A model generated the notes under the pieces. That model did no database searches, was not told the origin of the DNA, and saw only the letters and a program-made list of their open reading frames with translations. 64,000 nt of DNA from Anthonomus grandis grandis (lineage: Eukaryota > Arthropoda > Insecta > Coleoptera > Curculionidae), in contig NC_065549.1 of NCBI RefSeq assembly GCF_022605725.1, positions 15,290,114 to 15,354,113 on the forward strand, written 5' to 3'. Positions within the stretch are counted from its first letter, which is position 1. The number at the start of each line of letters is the position of its first letter. Below, one piece after another: positions 1 through 10,596 of this stretch. Made by a program: the position numbers and the translations under genes.

Positions 1-124
1 CCACTTGGTGTTCTTGGTCTTGATCCAGTGCCATTAACAGCAGTTTTCCTGGCAGAGGAAAGGGTTGCTGAGCTTCTGCCAGATGTGGTTGGTGTCCTTC
101 TTGGTATTCTTGATGGGGTATCAT
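1..124 (-). CDS. shot: shot exon: tail with SxIP motif (partial, continues past left edge)
   Basis: The acceptor is tttcctttcctag/ATGATA (phase 1). Joined to the exon ending at 3253 it reads STDDTPSRIPRRTPTTSGRS and on in the same Ser/Thr/Arg-rich style to the window edge. SRIP at 102-113 is an SxIP motif flanked by basic residues, the signal by which EB1 recruits Shot and MACF1 to growing microtubule plus ends. The plus-strand open frame across it (28-315) is a shadow. Confidence 0.9.
   Translation of the reverse strand, partial: MIPHQEYQEGHQPHLAEAQQPFPLPGKLLLMALDQDQEHQV
102..113 (-). other. shot: SxIP EB1-binding motif in Shot tail
   Basis: Ser-Arg-Ile-Pro sits in TPSRIPRRTP, with basic residues after it and a disordered Ser/Thr/Pro context. 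This matches the known EB1-binding consensus and the position of the motif in Drosophila Shot. Confidence 0.85.
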
Positions 125-1367
125 CTAGGAAAGGAAAAACTCAATACAATAATAATAATGAAGCTTGTGGCAGAAGAGTGAGCGGGGAAAGAAACAAAAA
201 AAGGCAATGCACGATTCTACTATCTATGCAAATTTATATAAAGTTCCAACATTTAATTAATAGGGATCATCGATTTTATATTTATCCGTCAAAATGGCAG
301 CATTGTATAAAATGAAGTTTTTAAAAATTTCCGTAATATGCTTTGGAATATCAACACAATACTTGTTTTTTACATTTGCAGTGTTGTGGCTCTCAATTAT
401 ATTTTGTGAAAAAGTTATCCAGAACTGCGGCTTTTCCAGCTTAAGAGACCTTAAGTGATGTAAATAAGCAACATTCTATTTTCACTTGCTGCTGAAGATT
501 CGTTAGATATGATTTCATTTACAATAACAAAGGACTTCTGCCACCGAGCATTGTTTATCAACTAAAATGTTAATACATATTCAAAGGCCTTATTGAAGTC
601 TATGTAAATATCAAGAATTGCATTGCCCTTCTCAAATGAGTTAAAAATATAATTTTAGAACAGCAGAAGATTTGTGCTGATTTACAACAACATCCTGATA
701 AAGCTCTTGTTAGAATGTTTTCAACAGAGTGCTCAAAATGTTTTAAGATCCATAATACAAAACGTCTTTCCTGCTTCTAGATTTAAAAATTGGAGAACAT
801 TTAGTAATATCCAGATATTTAAAAATTTATTGAGTACCGCCAGCGTAAATATGATAAGAACCATACTGAAGGCATTAATAGAAGCATAAATGAAAAACAA
901 AAAAGGACCTAAAATATACCCCGTCAGGTACAATAGTAAGGAGCGTGATTCTATCTGAACATAAACCCTTATGCTTCTATTTCTTTTATATTACTCATAT
1001 TTTAAAACAGCAACCAGTATGCTAAGGACGTTTAATGTGGCAGTGGTATGTGTCAAATGCTTTAAGGCAATCTAACATTATAAGATGCTTCAATCTTGGC
1101 AAGACATTGAATACAAAAGTGTGATCTATTCTTCAGAAAGAGACCAACATACAAAATTGACGAAAACAAAGAAAATACGTTCACGATCTCGCAACAGATA
1201 ATAAAAGGCTACACGCGTTACTTAAAATTACAAATATTAAAAAATAAATAATCTATGAGCCTATATTGTTAAATTTTTTATTTTTTTTTTTGACAATTAT
1301 AACTTATGTTTTAGAGTTTTTTTTTGCATATTTTATTATTTTCAGACTAATATTTGTAATTTTAAGC
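125..1367. other. intron sequence, no gene seen
   Basis: AT-rich intron of shot. Scattered short frames do not resemble proteins. The last part (1342-1401) carries the end of a repeat with a hammerhead-like motif. Confidence 0.6.
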
Positions 1368-1401
1368 CTGATGATGGTCTAGCCAACGCGAAACACGTGT
1401 A
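1368..1401 (+). ncRNA. decayed hammerhead-ribozyme-like motif
   Basis: CTGATGA (1368-1374) is followed 15 nt later by GAAA (1390-1393) and the self-complementary ACACGTGT, ending in A at the expected cleavage position. The putative stem II is poorly paired, so this copy is probably inactive. The arrangement equals the minimal type-I hammerhead known from Penelope-like retroelements. Confidence 0.4.
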
Positions 1402-2168
1402 GACATGTATTATATGTTCTGAGACCATGACTGTGTTTTCTTTGGTTTCATGAAGTGAGTGAATTATAGAATCTGTAATTTGAGCCAAAGCCGTTTCGTA
1501 CCTATGGCTCAGGGCCACAGGGCCGTAAAAAGGGCCGCTTTTTGATAAAATATTCTTTTTGTTTAAGAAAACATCAACTTTAATTTTCATTACCATAGTA
1601 CATTCCATGACTAGATAAAATGGAAAAATTGACATTGATCGGAGGTTATTGAATTCGTTAGGCTAGCTACATTTAGATAATGGAATTATATTTGCTTATT
1701 TCCAAAATCTGAAAATATTGTGGAAAGACCGGAATTTAGAATGAAGTTTACTAAAGGTGTAATATGAGGAATTAAAAACAGATAACAGAATTGATAAATT
1801 GTATTCGATCATATTTTTTTAATTGTTTTAAAATTATCATTACCGGTTACAGAGTTGAACCACAATCTAGTTGCATTTAGCCTGTTTAGCATTTTGTTAT
1901 TTAAAAATGGAAAGAATGTACCTTGACTTAATTCATTCACAGCAAAAACATGTTCTCGAATGTTATTAGATTAATTTTTAATTACAGTAGTTTCTTCCTC
2001 ATACAGCTGAGGTTATTAGATTACGCATTTCCCCATGGCTTACCTAACAATTAGAATCTTTTGTTTGCAAAATTTAATAATGGTGACAATAATAAAATGC
2101 GAGAAGTGATTTGTATAACGTGTATAACTTTTAGGTAACGTGTATAACTTTTAGGTAGTTTTAACGTA

Positions 2169-2876
2169 TATGGTGTTCGGCATATAAACTGACAAATTTT
2201 TTTTCCATATTCTTGGGGTCATTTGAGAGTTTTTTACCCTAATACCTTGGGTCCTGAAAGTTACTGTTACGAAAATATGAATTTTTTAATGTGTTTCTTA
2301 AATTACATAAAATGTCGCCTTTAAAACCATATAACTTTTTTATTAGTGACAACAAAATTACGATTTTTGAAAAATAATATTCCCTAATCCATAGTATTTA
2401 AATAGTTAAGAGCTTTTGCTTCGACTGATTGTCCTAAAGGGACATACGAGGTTTTTTATTAAACAAAGCCAGTAATTGTTTGAAAAAAATTCAACGTCAA
2501 AATTTAATTTAAAAAAAGTAACAGGAATTAGGAGCTTCATTTCAATTTAATAAATTCGTTAATTAATTCCCTTTTTAACAGTATGCTAAACATTGATAAT
2601 AAAACATAATATTTCGTTCAAATAATAAGTAATCTGTCAGAACGTAAGAATTAAATTTTAAATCGTTAAAAAATTTTAAATTGTAATTTTATTGTCACTA
2701 ATAAAAAAGTTATATGCTTTTAAAGGCGACATTTTAAGTAATTTGAGAAAAAACATTAAAAAATTCATATCTTCGTAGCAGAAACTTTTAAGACCAAAGC
2801 TATTAGGATAAAAAGCTTTCAAATGACCCCAAGAATGTGCCAACAGGTTTTGTCGGTTTATGTGCCGAACACCCTG
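2169..2876. mobile_element. palindromic MITE-like element with about 200-bp inverted arms
   Basis: Arms at about 2169-2378 and 2685-2876 are inverted copies (for example AAAATGTCGCCTTTAAAA with its complement at 2719-2736), and the tips read GGTGTTCGGC...GCCGAACACC. Both ends are flanked by TA, as in the Tc1/mariner superfamily. There is no coding capacity; the centre is AT-rich. It lies inside the retroelement of 2074-3201 and is therefore younger. Confidence 0.65.
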
Positions 2877-3040
2877 TATTTTTTTGTTTTGTTTTTTTTT
2901 GCTAAATTTGTTTATTTAAAATAAGTTTTGTCACCATGTTTTATGTTTCGACCCCTTTAGGGAGAGAGTTTTTGTTGTGAGAATGTGTGATAATTCTAGT
3001 GAAGTTTTATAATTATATTCTTTACATCTTTTAGGTAGCA

Positions 3041-3078
3041 CTGATGATGGCTATTTATTAGCCGAAAGCACTTTGCTA
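3041..3078 (+). ncRNA. hammerhead-ribozyme-like motif, best-paired stems
   Basis: CTGATGA (3041-3047), then stem II GGCTA/TAGCC (5 bp, loop TTTAT, one unpaired T before it), GAA, stem III AGCA/TGCT (loop CTT), and A at 3078 as the cleavage nucleotide. All core positions of a hammerhead are present. Stem I pairing outside the core is weak, so self-cleavage is uncertain. It lies about 110 nt from the 3' end of the retroelement at 2074-3201. Confidence 0.5.
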
Positions 3079-3252
3079 GTGAAGAAAAAAAAGAAAAAAA
3101 GAATAGATATATATACACGTTATACAAATCGCTTCTCGCATTTTATTATTGTCACTATTTATCTACGTGTACACAGTCACTTTTGCAAGTTAATAATGGT
3201 GTCTATGAAGTTCTATCAAGTGTAGATTAAGAAAACCTTTAAATATTCTTAC

Positions 3253-3508
3253 CAGTACTATCCAAACTCAAGTTAGATCCGTGCCTGGAAGGTGGTTTGC
3301 TTCCCGGACGACTGCCCGTACGAGAAGCCGGCCTAGAGTTGCTTCGCGATCCACCAGGGGTCAGATTGGACCTGTAACTTGGTTTCCTCGGGGTTCTAAA
3401 TCCACTTTCGTTGTCGCTAAGCGAATCCGGTGTGCCGGCTGACAGAGAAGACTTGGAGGTTCTTGGAAGACTGCCCATTGGCACGGAACGTTGGGAGCGT
3501 TCTCTTAC
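3253..3508 (-). CDS. shot: shot exon: Ser/Arg-rich basic tail
   Basis: The acceptor is ctgattcatag/GTAAGAG (phase 0) and the donor is AGTACTG/GTAAGA (phase 1). It encodes VRERSQRSVPMGSLPRTSKS, then SLSAGTPDSLSDNESGFRTPRK and a run of GSR/SRP repeats (SRPASRTGSRPGSKPPSR). This Gly-Ser-Arg tail binds the microtubule lattice in spectraplakins. The exon opens with GTAAGAG, which looks like a donor, but the frame requires it as coding. Confidence 0.93.
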
Positions 3509-3951
3509 CTATGAATCAGATAAATGGTGTGTGAATAAGAGAAAGTTGGAACATTGAGACATTTCAGGCATTCCAGACTAACAGGCATACACATACACAT
3601 AAAACACACACAAAAAACAACGGTGGTTAATCATTATTAATCTCGTCAGTGCCACTGTGAATAATGTGAGTCTTGATTTAAAAGATTCAGTTTTGCTTAA
3701 GTTAGACGGTTCTTTATTGTTTCAATATTACTACTAAAATATTATTTTTAAGTTTATTGAACAAAAATCAAAGTATAAGGCAAACGAAGAACATGAAGGG
3801 AAGAGAAGAAAATAAACTAAGAGGAGCCATTCACGTTAAAAAAATTATATCCGAATAAGTAACTTTTGTCAGCTGTTGGTGAATACATTTTGCACAACTT
3901 ACTAATATCATCTTAAGGTGACATAGCGCTTTGCTAGTAGAAAAATATATA

Positions 3952-6213
3952 TGTTACCGGCAAAGTATAAAATCCGTCATTGTATAGAATTCCCAGGCAT
4001 TTTTTAGGCATTTTATAGAATGCCTAAAATCATCAGGCAATGTGTGAAATAAATTCTATTACATAAATTGCCTAGGGATTCTATAGAATACCTGTTTAGA
4101 AGCCGGCAAAGTATGAAAGCAATATATGTCGTAATAGAATTACTAATACTTTTAGTTCATTATTGCGTAATGCATCCTATCAGGAGACGTGATTTAAGAA
4201 AATAATGTCTGATTCACGCGTCTCTGATAAATTTTATGCAGAATTAAAAAGTAAAAGAAATCAAAAAGCAAAAAATTGTGTTTATATTGACGATGAACAG
4301 TCCACAGTGTTAATAAACGAGGTTGATAATGGGAAGTCGGCTTCTAAAAAGATTTTCCGAGATTATTGGCTATTGAAACGGTATAATATACTCAAAATTG
4401 ATCAGAAAACCAAACTTATATTTCCTGTTAAAGAATCTGGGAGCAACATTCTTTATTATGTTTCTGATTGTGAACTATTTGATGCCACGAAGGAAGAGAC
4501 CGTATGATTAAGGAGCTGTCAAATCGATATAAAAATGTAACAAGGCACGATATAGAGCTGTATATTCAACTTTGTGAACCATGTCAGCAAAAACAAAAAG
4601 GCATCGTTGTGAAGCCTATCATTTCGTCGGAGCTTAATTCGCGCTGTCAAGTGGACTTGATTGACTTTCAGTATCATCCAGATGACGAATACAAGTTTAT
4701 ATCGGTTTATTAGTATCACCTAACTAAATTCGTTGTATTGACAAGTCGAACCGGGCAGAAGAGGTAGCTTACGTTTTGTTAGATATTTTTCCCTAATTGG
4801 TGTTTATAATTTAAAGCAGTATTGGGCTTCGCTGAATACTGTTCATGGTAAGCCGAGGCACTCTCAGAGTCAAGGTAGTGTTAAAAGAGCGAATCAGGAC
4901 ATTGAGAACATGTTGACTACATGGATGCAAGATAATAATACTGGACATTGGAATGATGGTTTAAAATTTGTACAGCTCATGAAAAATAGAGCTTTTCATT
5001 CTGGAATTAAGCGAATGCCTTACAAGGCTCTTTTTGGATGTAAGGCAAAGGTACGAATAACATTAACGAATGATGTTGCGCAAAATCTTGAAACCGAGGA
5101 AGATTTAGAGATGGTAATTAAGAATAATACTACGCAAAGTAATGCACAAAAAGAACCTTCCCAGAATGTCACCCCTAAAACGCCCAAGTCACGTGATCTA
5201 CCAGCAGTTATGGAGGACATAACTAACAAACTATTATGTTGTATCCATTTGGAAGAGACAACTGGAACCCAAAGTTACAGAAAGTGCAAAGAATCTATTC
5301 ATTCTATCTGTGCTGTACCGGAAAAACCAGAAAATGAAGATGTAATGGATCTCAAATTCTATGTCTTTTATGCTCCAGAAATATAGTGGCAACTGAAAAT
5401 GGTCATAGCGCAAAAGAAAACTTAAAACAACAAGCAGAAAAGATATTGAAACAAACTGACAAAAAATTTTCACCGGTACCTGTCGATACAACTGTTCGCA
5501 TTCCAGTACCCGAAGTTGATAGAGGACGTGGTGATGCCCGAAATATTCTAGCCATATGTCATAAGGCAAACAACAAGCGATGGGTTGTACCAGCTTGGTA
5601 CCAAGCAAGGAGTTTTTAAATAAATCACTGTATGCATGATCCCAATTTATGATTTGTCAAAAAGGATTCTTGGATATTAAAGATGTTCCTGATAAGTTTC
5701 AACTTTACAATCTACTGACACGGGTCAAGGATTTGTAAAATGTAGCTGCAAAAAAACTGCGGAACAATGAAATGCTTATGCGTTAAGAAAAAAACATTTT
5801 ATTCCAGTAAATTTCATTCAAGTTAATCTTGCAACAATAAATAAAAAAAATGTAGTTCCACAAATATTTAAGAAATATATGAGTCTCTGTTTACTTAGTT
5901 TTAAGTAATTAGGCTTTGTACAAGAATATGGTTTTTATGTTACGTTGTTCCATAAATATTTGACGTTTGTCTAGTTTTAAATAGATTTGGACAAGAATAT
6001 GTGTTTTTGTGCAAATAAACGTTTAATTTCCAACTATGTTTTTTTAATTTAACACTTTTCCTAAAATACATAGGTATTCTATAGAATTCCTAGGCATTGA
6101 TTGAAATGACTAGGCAGAGTACGTAAAAATATTTAAAATTAACAATATTTCATACATTGCCTGAAACTGCGAGGTATTCTATAAAACCTGAATTATATAC
6201 TTTGCCGGTAACA
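3952..6213 (+). mobile_element. Ginger-type DNA transposon, complete ends, dead
   Basis: Terminal inverted repeats begin TGTTACCGGCAAAGTATA (3952-3969) and its complement ends at 6213. The 4-bp duplication TATA flanks them (3948-3951, 6214-6217). Ends of the form TGTNR with a 4-bp duplication are the hallmark of Ginger elements, whose transposase derives from a Gypsy-like integrase. A second GCCGGCAAAGTATG lies at 4101-4114, and subterminal pieces around GCCTAGG/CTATAGAAT repeat in both orientations. Length is 2262 bp. Confidence 0.8.
4205..5740 (+). pseudogene. Ginger transposase (integrase-type, KRBA2/SCAND3-like), broken
   Basis: Pieces in order are: the N-terminal region (4205-4500), a zinc-binding segment CEPCQQKQK with the paired His part deleted near 4495, the integrase core start QVDLIDFQYH (4645-4690) with the first catalytic Asp, loss of the middle including the second Asp (about 4785-4815), and RHSQSQGSVKRANQDIENML (about 4856-4915), where the catalytic Glu is Lys (AAA at 4883-4885). 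The C-terminal part has DARNILAICHKANNKRW and ends in a Cys-rich segment, frameshifted (about 5700-5770). At least four breaks are present. The family is known from KRAB-A-domain 2 like proteins of animals. Confidence 0.75.
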
Positions 6214-6297
6214 TATACACGTTATACAACTTGCATTTTATTATTGTCTGTTATTTATCTACGTGTACACAGTCACTCTTGCAAGTTACTAATATCA

Positions 6298-8799
6298 GTT
6301 GGCAGAGTGCCACCCACATTGATGATGAATGTCATAAGATTATCCACAAATTAGGTATATAGTTTAGATTAGGTTATAACTTCATGAAATAAGGATGTAT
6401 ACTTGTTTTTGATACTCCGCTAAGACAAAATTAGTAGCCGATTGAATAGCCAACTAATAGCCAAAGATCTATATATAGAGCAAAACATATCCTAAAAATC
6501 CTCCCAATCTTCTCTATCCATGCCTATTAGGAAGTTATTTCTTATGTCCCATGACTTTGGTAATGGTTAATCTACTAGATAAAATCTTTGCATTGTCTTT
6601 AAGGACTTCAAAAAGGAAGGTTTTGTATCCCCGATATATTTCATTCAATGTTTGAAATATGCGATACCACGTTTGAAGTTGGAAACATGGAAAGTGCTAA
6701 ATCAATTCTTAGATCACCTAATTGTATAAATAGCATTCTTGATTGTCTCAGTGAAGATCTAATAGCCATCATATCTTTACAGAAACCCATAGTTGAGGAC
6801 TATTGGTGTGTTCAATTGAAAGTTCAAAGCAAAGATAAGGAGTCATTAGAACACTTGCAAGACATGCTCACAGTACTTATGAAATGCAGATCTGAATTAT
6901 GTTCTTTGGATTAAATGAGACGCAGGGCTTTTAGGCCCCAATGATGATTTTTAATCGTGGAAATAAAATATACAGCCAACAAGTTTTAAGAAGATGAGGT
7001 AAAAAATGGTCAAATTATTAATTAATTATTTACAATAATTCCGTTAATTCCATTACAATAATTAATGATACTTCGAGAAAAATTGACGAAGATTTTCCAT
7101 TTTTTGAGTTTCTATCCTATTGCATTTCTCAATCATAGCCTGAATCATTGGATTGAAGACAGGAAAGGAAAACCATCACGAACAAGAACAAGGACAGCTT
7201 AATTTTACTTTAGCATCGTTTATAGCGCATCAAGTCCTTGCAATATTAAATACATTAGTTCTCCTAATACATTAGAGGCACATTTGTGACAACACACCTT
7301 CAACTTTTTTTGTCGTTGTCTGTTTATCTCACAATGGATTGTCAGACTTTCTAACTAAACATATCTAATACATGTTAAGCAGATCACTAAACGATGGAAA
7401 ATATGTTGTTCTAGTTATAATAGGACCATAATCCTTTTGCTCTATAATAGTGACGTTATTTCTCACTTACCAACAAAATCGTCGTAACATCATCCGGTGA
7501 CGTCAAAATAATCTTCATATTTAGCACAAACAAAAAATATTCTAATCAAAAAACTGTTTCTTTTGTGCTGTCAAAAATATCTTCCTATAACCGATATACT
7601 CTTTCTTAGTACTAACCTGCTGTATACCTACCAAGGGCATTTGGGAAAGGTACAGTAGTTTGTGATGGTCTTTTTCCGGTCCGATAACCGCCACTAAATA
7701 GGAACCAATAACCATCTTGTTATTATGAGTAATTTAATGTATTACAATGGTACAGGGGATAATAACATTACTTTGAAAAAAAACTTTTCTTTACCGATGG
7801 TTGTGGCATAGTCACTCTTACATGCTGGTCATGCATAAGTTTGTACAATAGTAGCTCATTTTATGTAATTTACAGCTTTAAAGGAAGCAATGTTTTGCTT
7901 ATGTATAAAGCTCGAAAATATTGTACAAACCAAAGAAAAACACACCTAATCCTAAGTAAGAAGTACCGCACACCAGGGTGCAAATTGTTTTATAAAAATC
8001 AACTTCGATCAAAGAAAAGCAAAATATGTTGCAATAGCCATAATGAACTTATTTTTCATGAAAGTATAATATTAAATGACTTTAAAATTTTCCAATTATT
8101 TGATCGAAGAGTAAAATACAGTGGTGGTTATATAGAAACAATTTGTTGTTATCACAATAAAATTGCTTAGCTAATAAGTATGGATAAAATAAGTGTCTTT
8201 AATAAGACTTGAAGTTCCTTAGGGCATACTAGGTCATGATTCTCCTCAGAAAGATCTATTGTCAATGCTTGCAAATAATACCGAGTGCTTGCAAAAAATA
8301 CCGTATAGAGATGTTCCAAAGAGACTGGACTATACTTTAGCAAAGTATATCACCTCATTAGGCTCGTATTATTATATATAGAAATAAGGACCTTCAAGAT
8401 ACATTGACTTCTCTATAAGGAGGGTTATTTAAGTTATACAGCCTCTGATATGGAAAAAAATCCACTGCTACTAACTGTTTGACTAAATATCGAAAATTAC
8501 TACATAATAGCATACATTAATTAATTATATGAATCCTGCAATATTAAGCAGTCGCCAGTTCAGTTGTCAACGAATCCTGTTCATTGAATCATAAAAAACA
8601 AGCAGCCTCAAGGGAAATTATTCTTCCTATGGCTGTGAGTACTACAGCCTTCCAGAAACTCTAATAAATGTGACAAATTGACAGCTACATAGACCTGGAG
8701 TTTCTCGTCTATTTAAATAATATTTAGGAAATCTCAGCGATTGGGCTTTTTTTAAGAGATTCCATATTTACACCTTTATCATGAGGTGCTTCCATTCTA
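6298..8799. other. intron sequence, no recognised gene
   Basis: AT-rich. One 88-codon frame at 6648-6914 and one 109-codon frame at 7841-8170 look protein-like in length only; I recognise neither, and neither shows splice sites that fit shot. Confidence 0.5.
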
Positions 8800-8880
8800 T
8801 TAAACTTGAATCAATTGTAGTTGCACTGTATTTTCCACCTCAACATAGTCATAGCAGCTGAACAAGTGTAGAATATCCTT
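8800..8880 (+). pseudogene. possible LINE endonuclease fragment
   Basis: A short frame reads ESIVVALYFPPQHSHSS before a stop. This resembles the conserved strand and loop (V.A.Y.PP) of the AP-endonuclease domain of non-LTR retrotransposons. Flanking frames are too decayed to extend it. Confidence 0.3.
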
Positions 8881-9318
8881 CTTACTCTGATCAGAAGTGA
8901 AAATAAACTAAAAGTGAAAATATTGCTATAGGTTGGCGATATGATGAGCTAAGAAGGGTCGGTTCATTCAAAAGTTTTACCTGTGGGATCTTGAAGATTT
9001 TTTTTAACGAAATTTGCACATCCCTTGCTTCCATTATATAGAGTAGCCATTCTAGCACTGCATGGATTAAAGACTTACCTCATAAAGACTTATAATAGCC
9101 AACATAATTAGTAAATTAGGAATTTCCATGTAGAGCTAACTTCCAGGCAGAGCTAAGTGATTTTGCTTATTGCAATTGTTTTCTTGATAAAAGCTATGGC
9201 CAATTCTTGACCAATGATCTAAAGGATCCAGTGAAGATCTCTTAGTATATGACTTACAAGATTGCCACCTTTATAAAATCTATTTAAAACTTTTGAAAAA
9301 TATATGGTTTGTTAAAGC

Positions 9319-9343
9319 CTGATGATGCTCTAAAGCACGTGTA
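9319..9343 (+). ncRNA. strongly decayed hammerhead-like motif
   Basis: CTGATGA (9319-9325) is followed by GCACGTGTA (9335-9343), with the GAAA core reduced to TAAA and stem II lost. It belongs to the same motif family as 1368-1401 and 53374-53406 but cannot be active. Confidence 0.3.
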
Positions 9344-10596
9344 GCGATACAAATTAAAGTAAGAATTCGACTTTGTTTTTATATGTTATTCAAAAAAAGT
9401 CTAAATTCTTCTTCGCTTCATCTACCAATTCGATCTACTTCATTTTCTCATTTATAATGGTATTTAGTAGAGTATTTGTTATTTCAAAACAAAGATCAAT
9501 ACTTGCCTATTTGTGGTCACTTTGGCTAGATATTATTTTAAGAATCTTATTTATTACTTGTGTGTTAAATATCCCTCATCAATTGGTATTATAGAATTAC
9601 TGGCAACTTCAAGAATAACATATTGCATGCATCGCATGGTCATGATTAGTTCTTTCAGCTCTTGAGAATGAAATCTTCCATTTAGAGCTGTGGTGCTATG
9701 GTGTGCAGCATTCTTTCAGCAGGTTCTCATTTATTTACTAATTTGGAGAGTGGATTCAATACTCATTAGAAGAATGAATCCCCCTAGAATAACTCAATTT
9801 TAATTTAAGAGTTCGGAAGGCTTGGGTAAGATCATGTAGTTGTATAGAACCTTAATAAGCTATGAATGTGAGATTTAATCGAATGACCATAGCAGAAGAA
9901 CATCTTATGCCCTTTTACTTTACGTTTGAATATTATCGAATTGATGATGGATAACTCTCTGCATTCTTTATCTCAAGCTTATTAGCACAATGTTTTTACA
10001 TGTGATCTTGGTGATACAGGGAGTGATGATTTAGTACCTTTTTTGTAAACAAGTGATTGATCAGTATTTAGATGTTTCATTGCTTAATCCACCTTTTCAT
10101 AATTGTTTTATTCGAGTTCTTTTTGAAGTTATTAGTAGGATCGCCTAACTTATAGTTTTAGTTGATACCTCACGTTTGTGTAGTTACTTCCTCAGATTTT
10201 TTTAAGTATGGATTCTATTCTTTCTAAAATGGTGAAAAAATAAAATCTATGAACGGTTTTTCATAGGTACTATTTCTGCGTATTCTTTTTTGACTTTATT
10301 CAACCAACTGGATTTTAATTCCAATGACCTATCTGGATCTAATAGACTCTTAATTCCCAACTTGGTCATTTGCATGGTGCTATTTTTCCCAAACCTCCTG
10401 GATTATTTGGTGAGACATTATATCTCGCCACTGAATTTGAAACCGTCATCCTGTATAAGAATTCTATTTTTTTTACTAAACTAACATTGTATCTATATAT
10501 CACCACTGTACATTAAGAAATACCTTAACCTCAAAAGGGTATTCCCTCTTACACTCTCTCTAAGATACAAACACACAGATAGACAGACAGTATTAC
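9344..10596. other. intron sequence, nothing recognised
   Basis: AT-rich; short frames only. Confidence 0.5.

Larger units (their letters stand above)
2074..3201 (+). mobile_element. short retroelement insertion with hammerhead motif and 12-bp target duplication
   Basis: TTAATAATGGTG occurs at 2074-2085 and at 3190-3201 and bounds the unit. The right end reads ...ACACAGTCACTTTTGCAAG just before the duplication; a second copy (3911-6285) has the same terminus before its own duplication. The left end begins with an inverted copy (about 2086-2127) of the element's own 3' part (3112-3153). Inverted 5' pieces are typical of Penelope-like elements. A palindromic TA element sits inside (2169-2876). 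No protein remains. Confidence 0.6.
3899..6297 (+). mobile_element. second copy of the 2-3 kb retroelement, split by a Ginger transposon
   Basis: TTACTAATATCA at 3899-3910 and again at 6286-6297 forms a 12-bp target duplication. After removing the Ginger element and one TATA, the roughly 109 bp between them match the 3' part of the copy at 2074-3201: a CTTTGCTAGT stretch from the hammerhead region, TATACACGTTATACAA, and the same terminus ACAGTCACTCTTGCAAG. The copy is 5'-truncated at the hammerhead. Confidence 0.6.

Noticed and set aside
28..315. 95-codon plus-strand frame at the left edge
   Set aside because: Its first part is the complement of the Shot tail exon and the rest is low-complexity intron.
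3496..3508. GTAAGAG at the start of the tail exon read as a donor
   Set aside because: The frame and the conserved VRERSQRS require these bases to be coding, and no upstream exon would end there.
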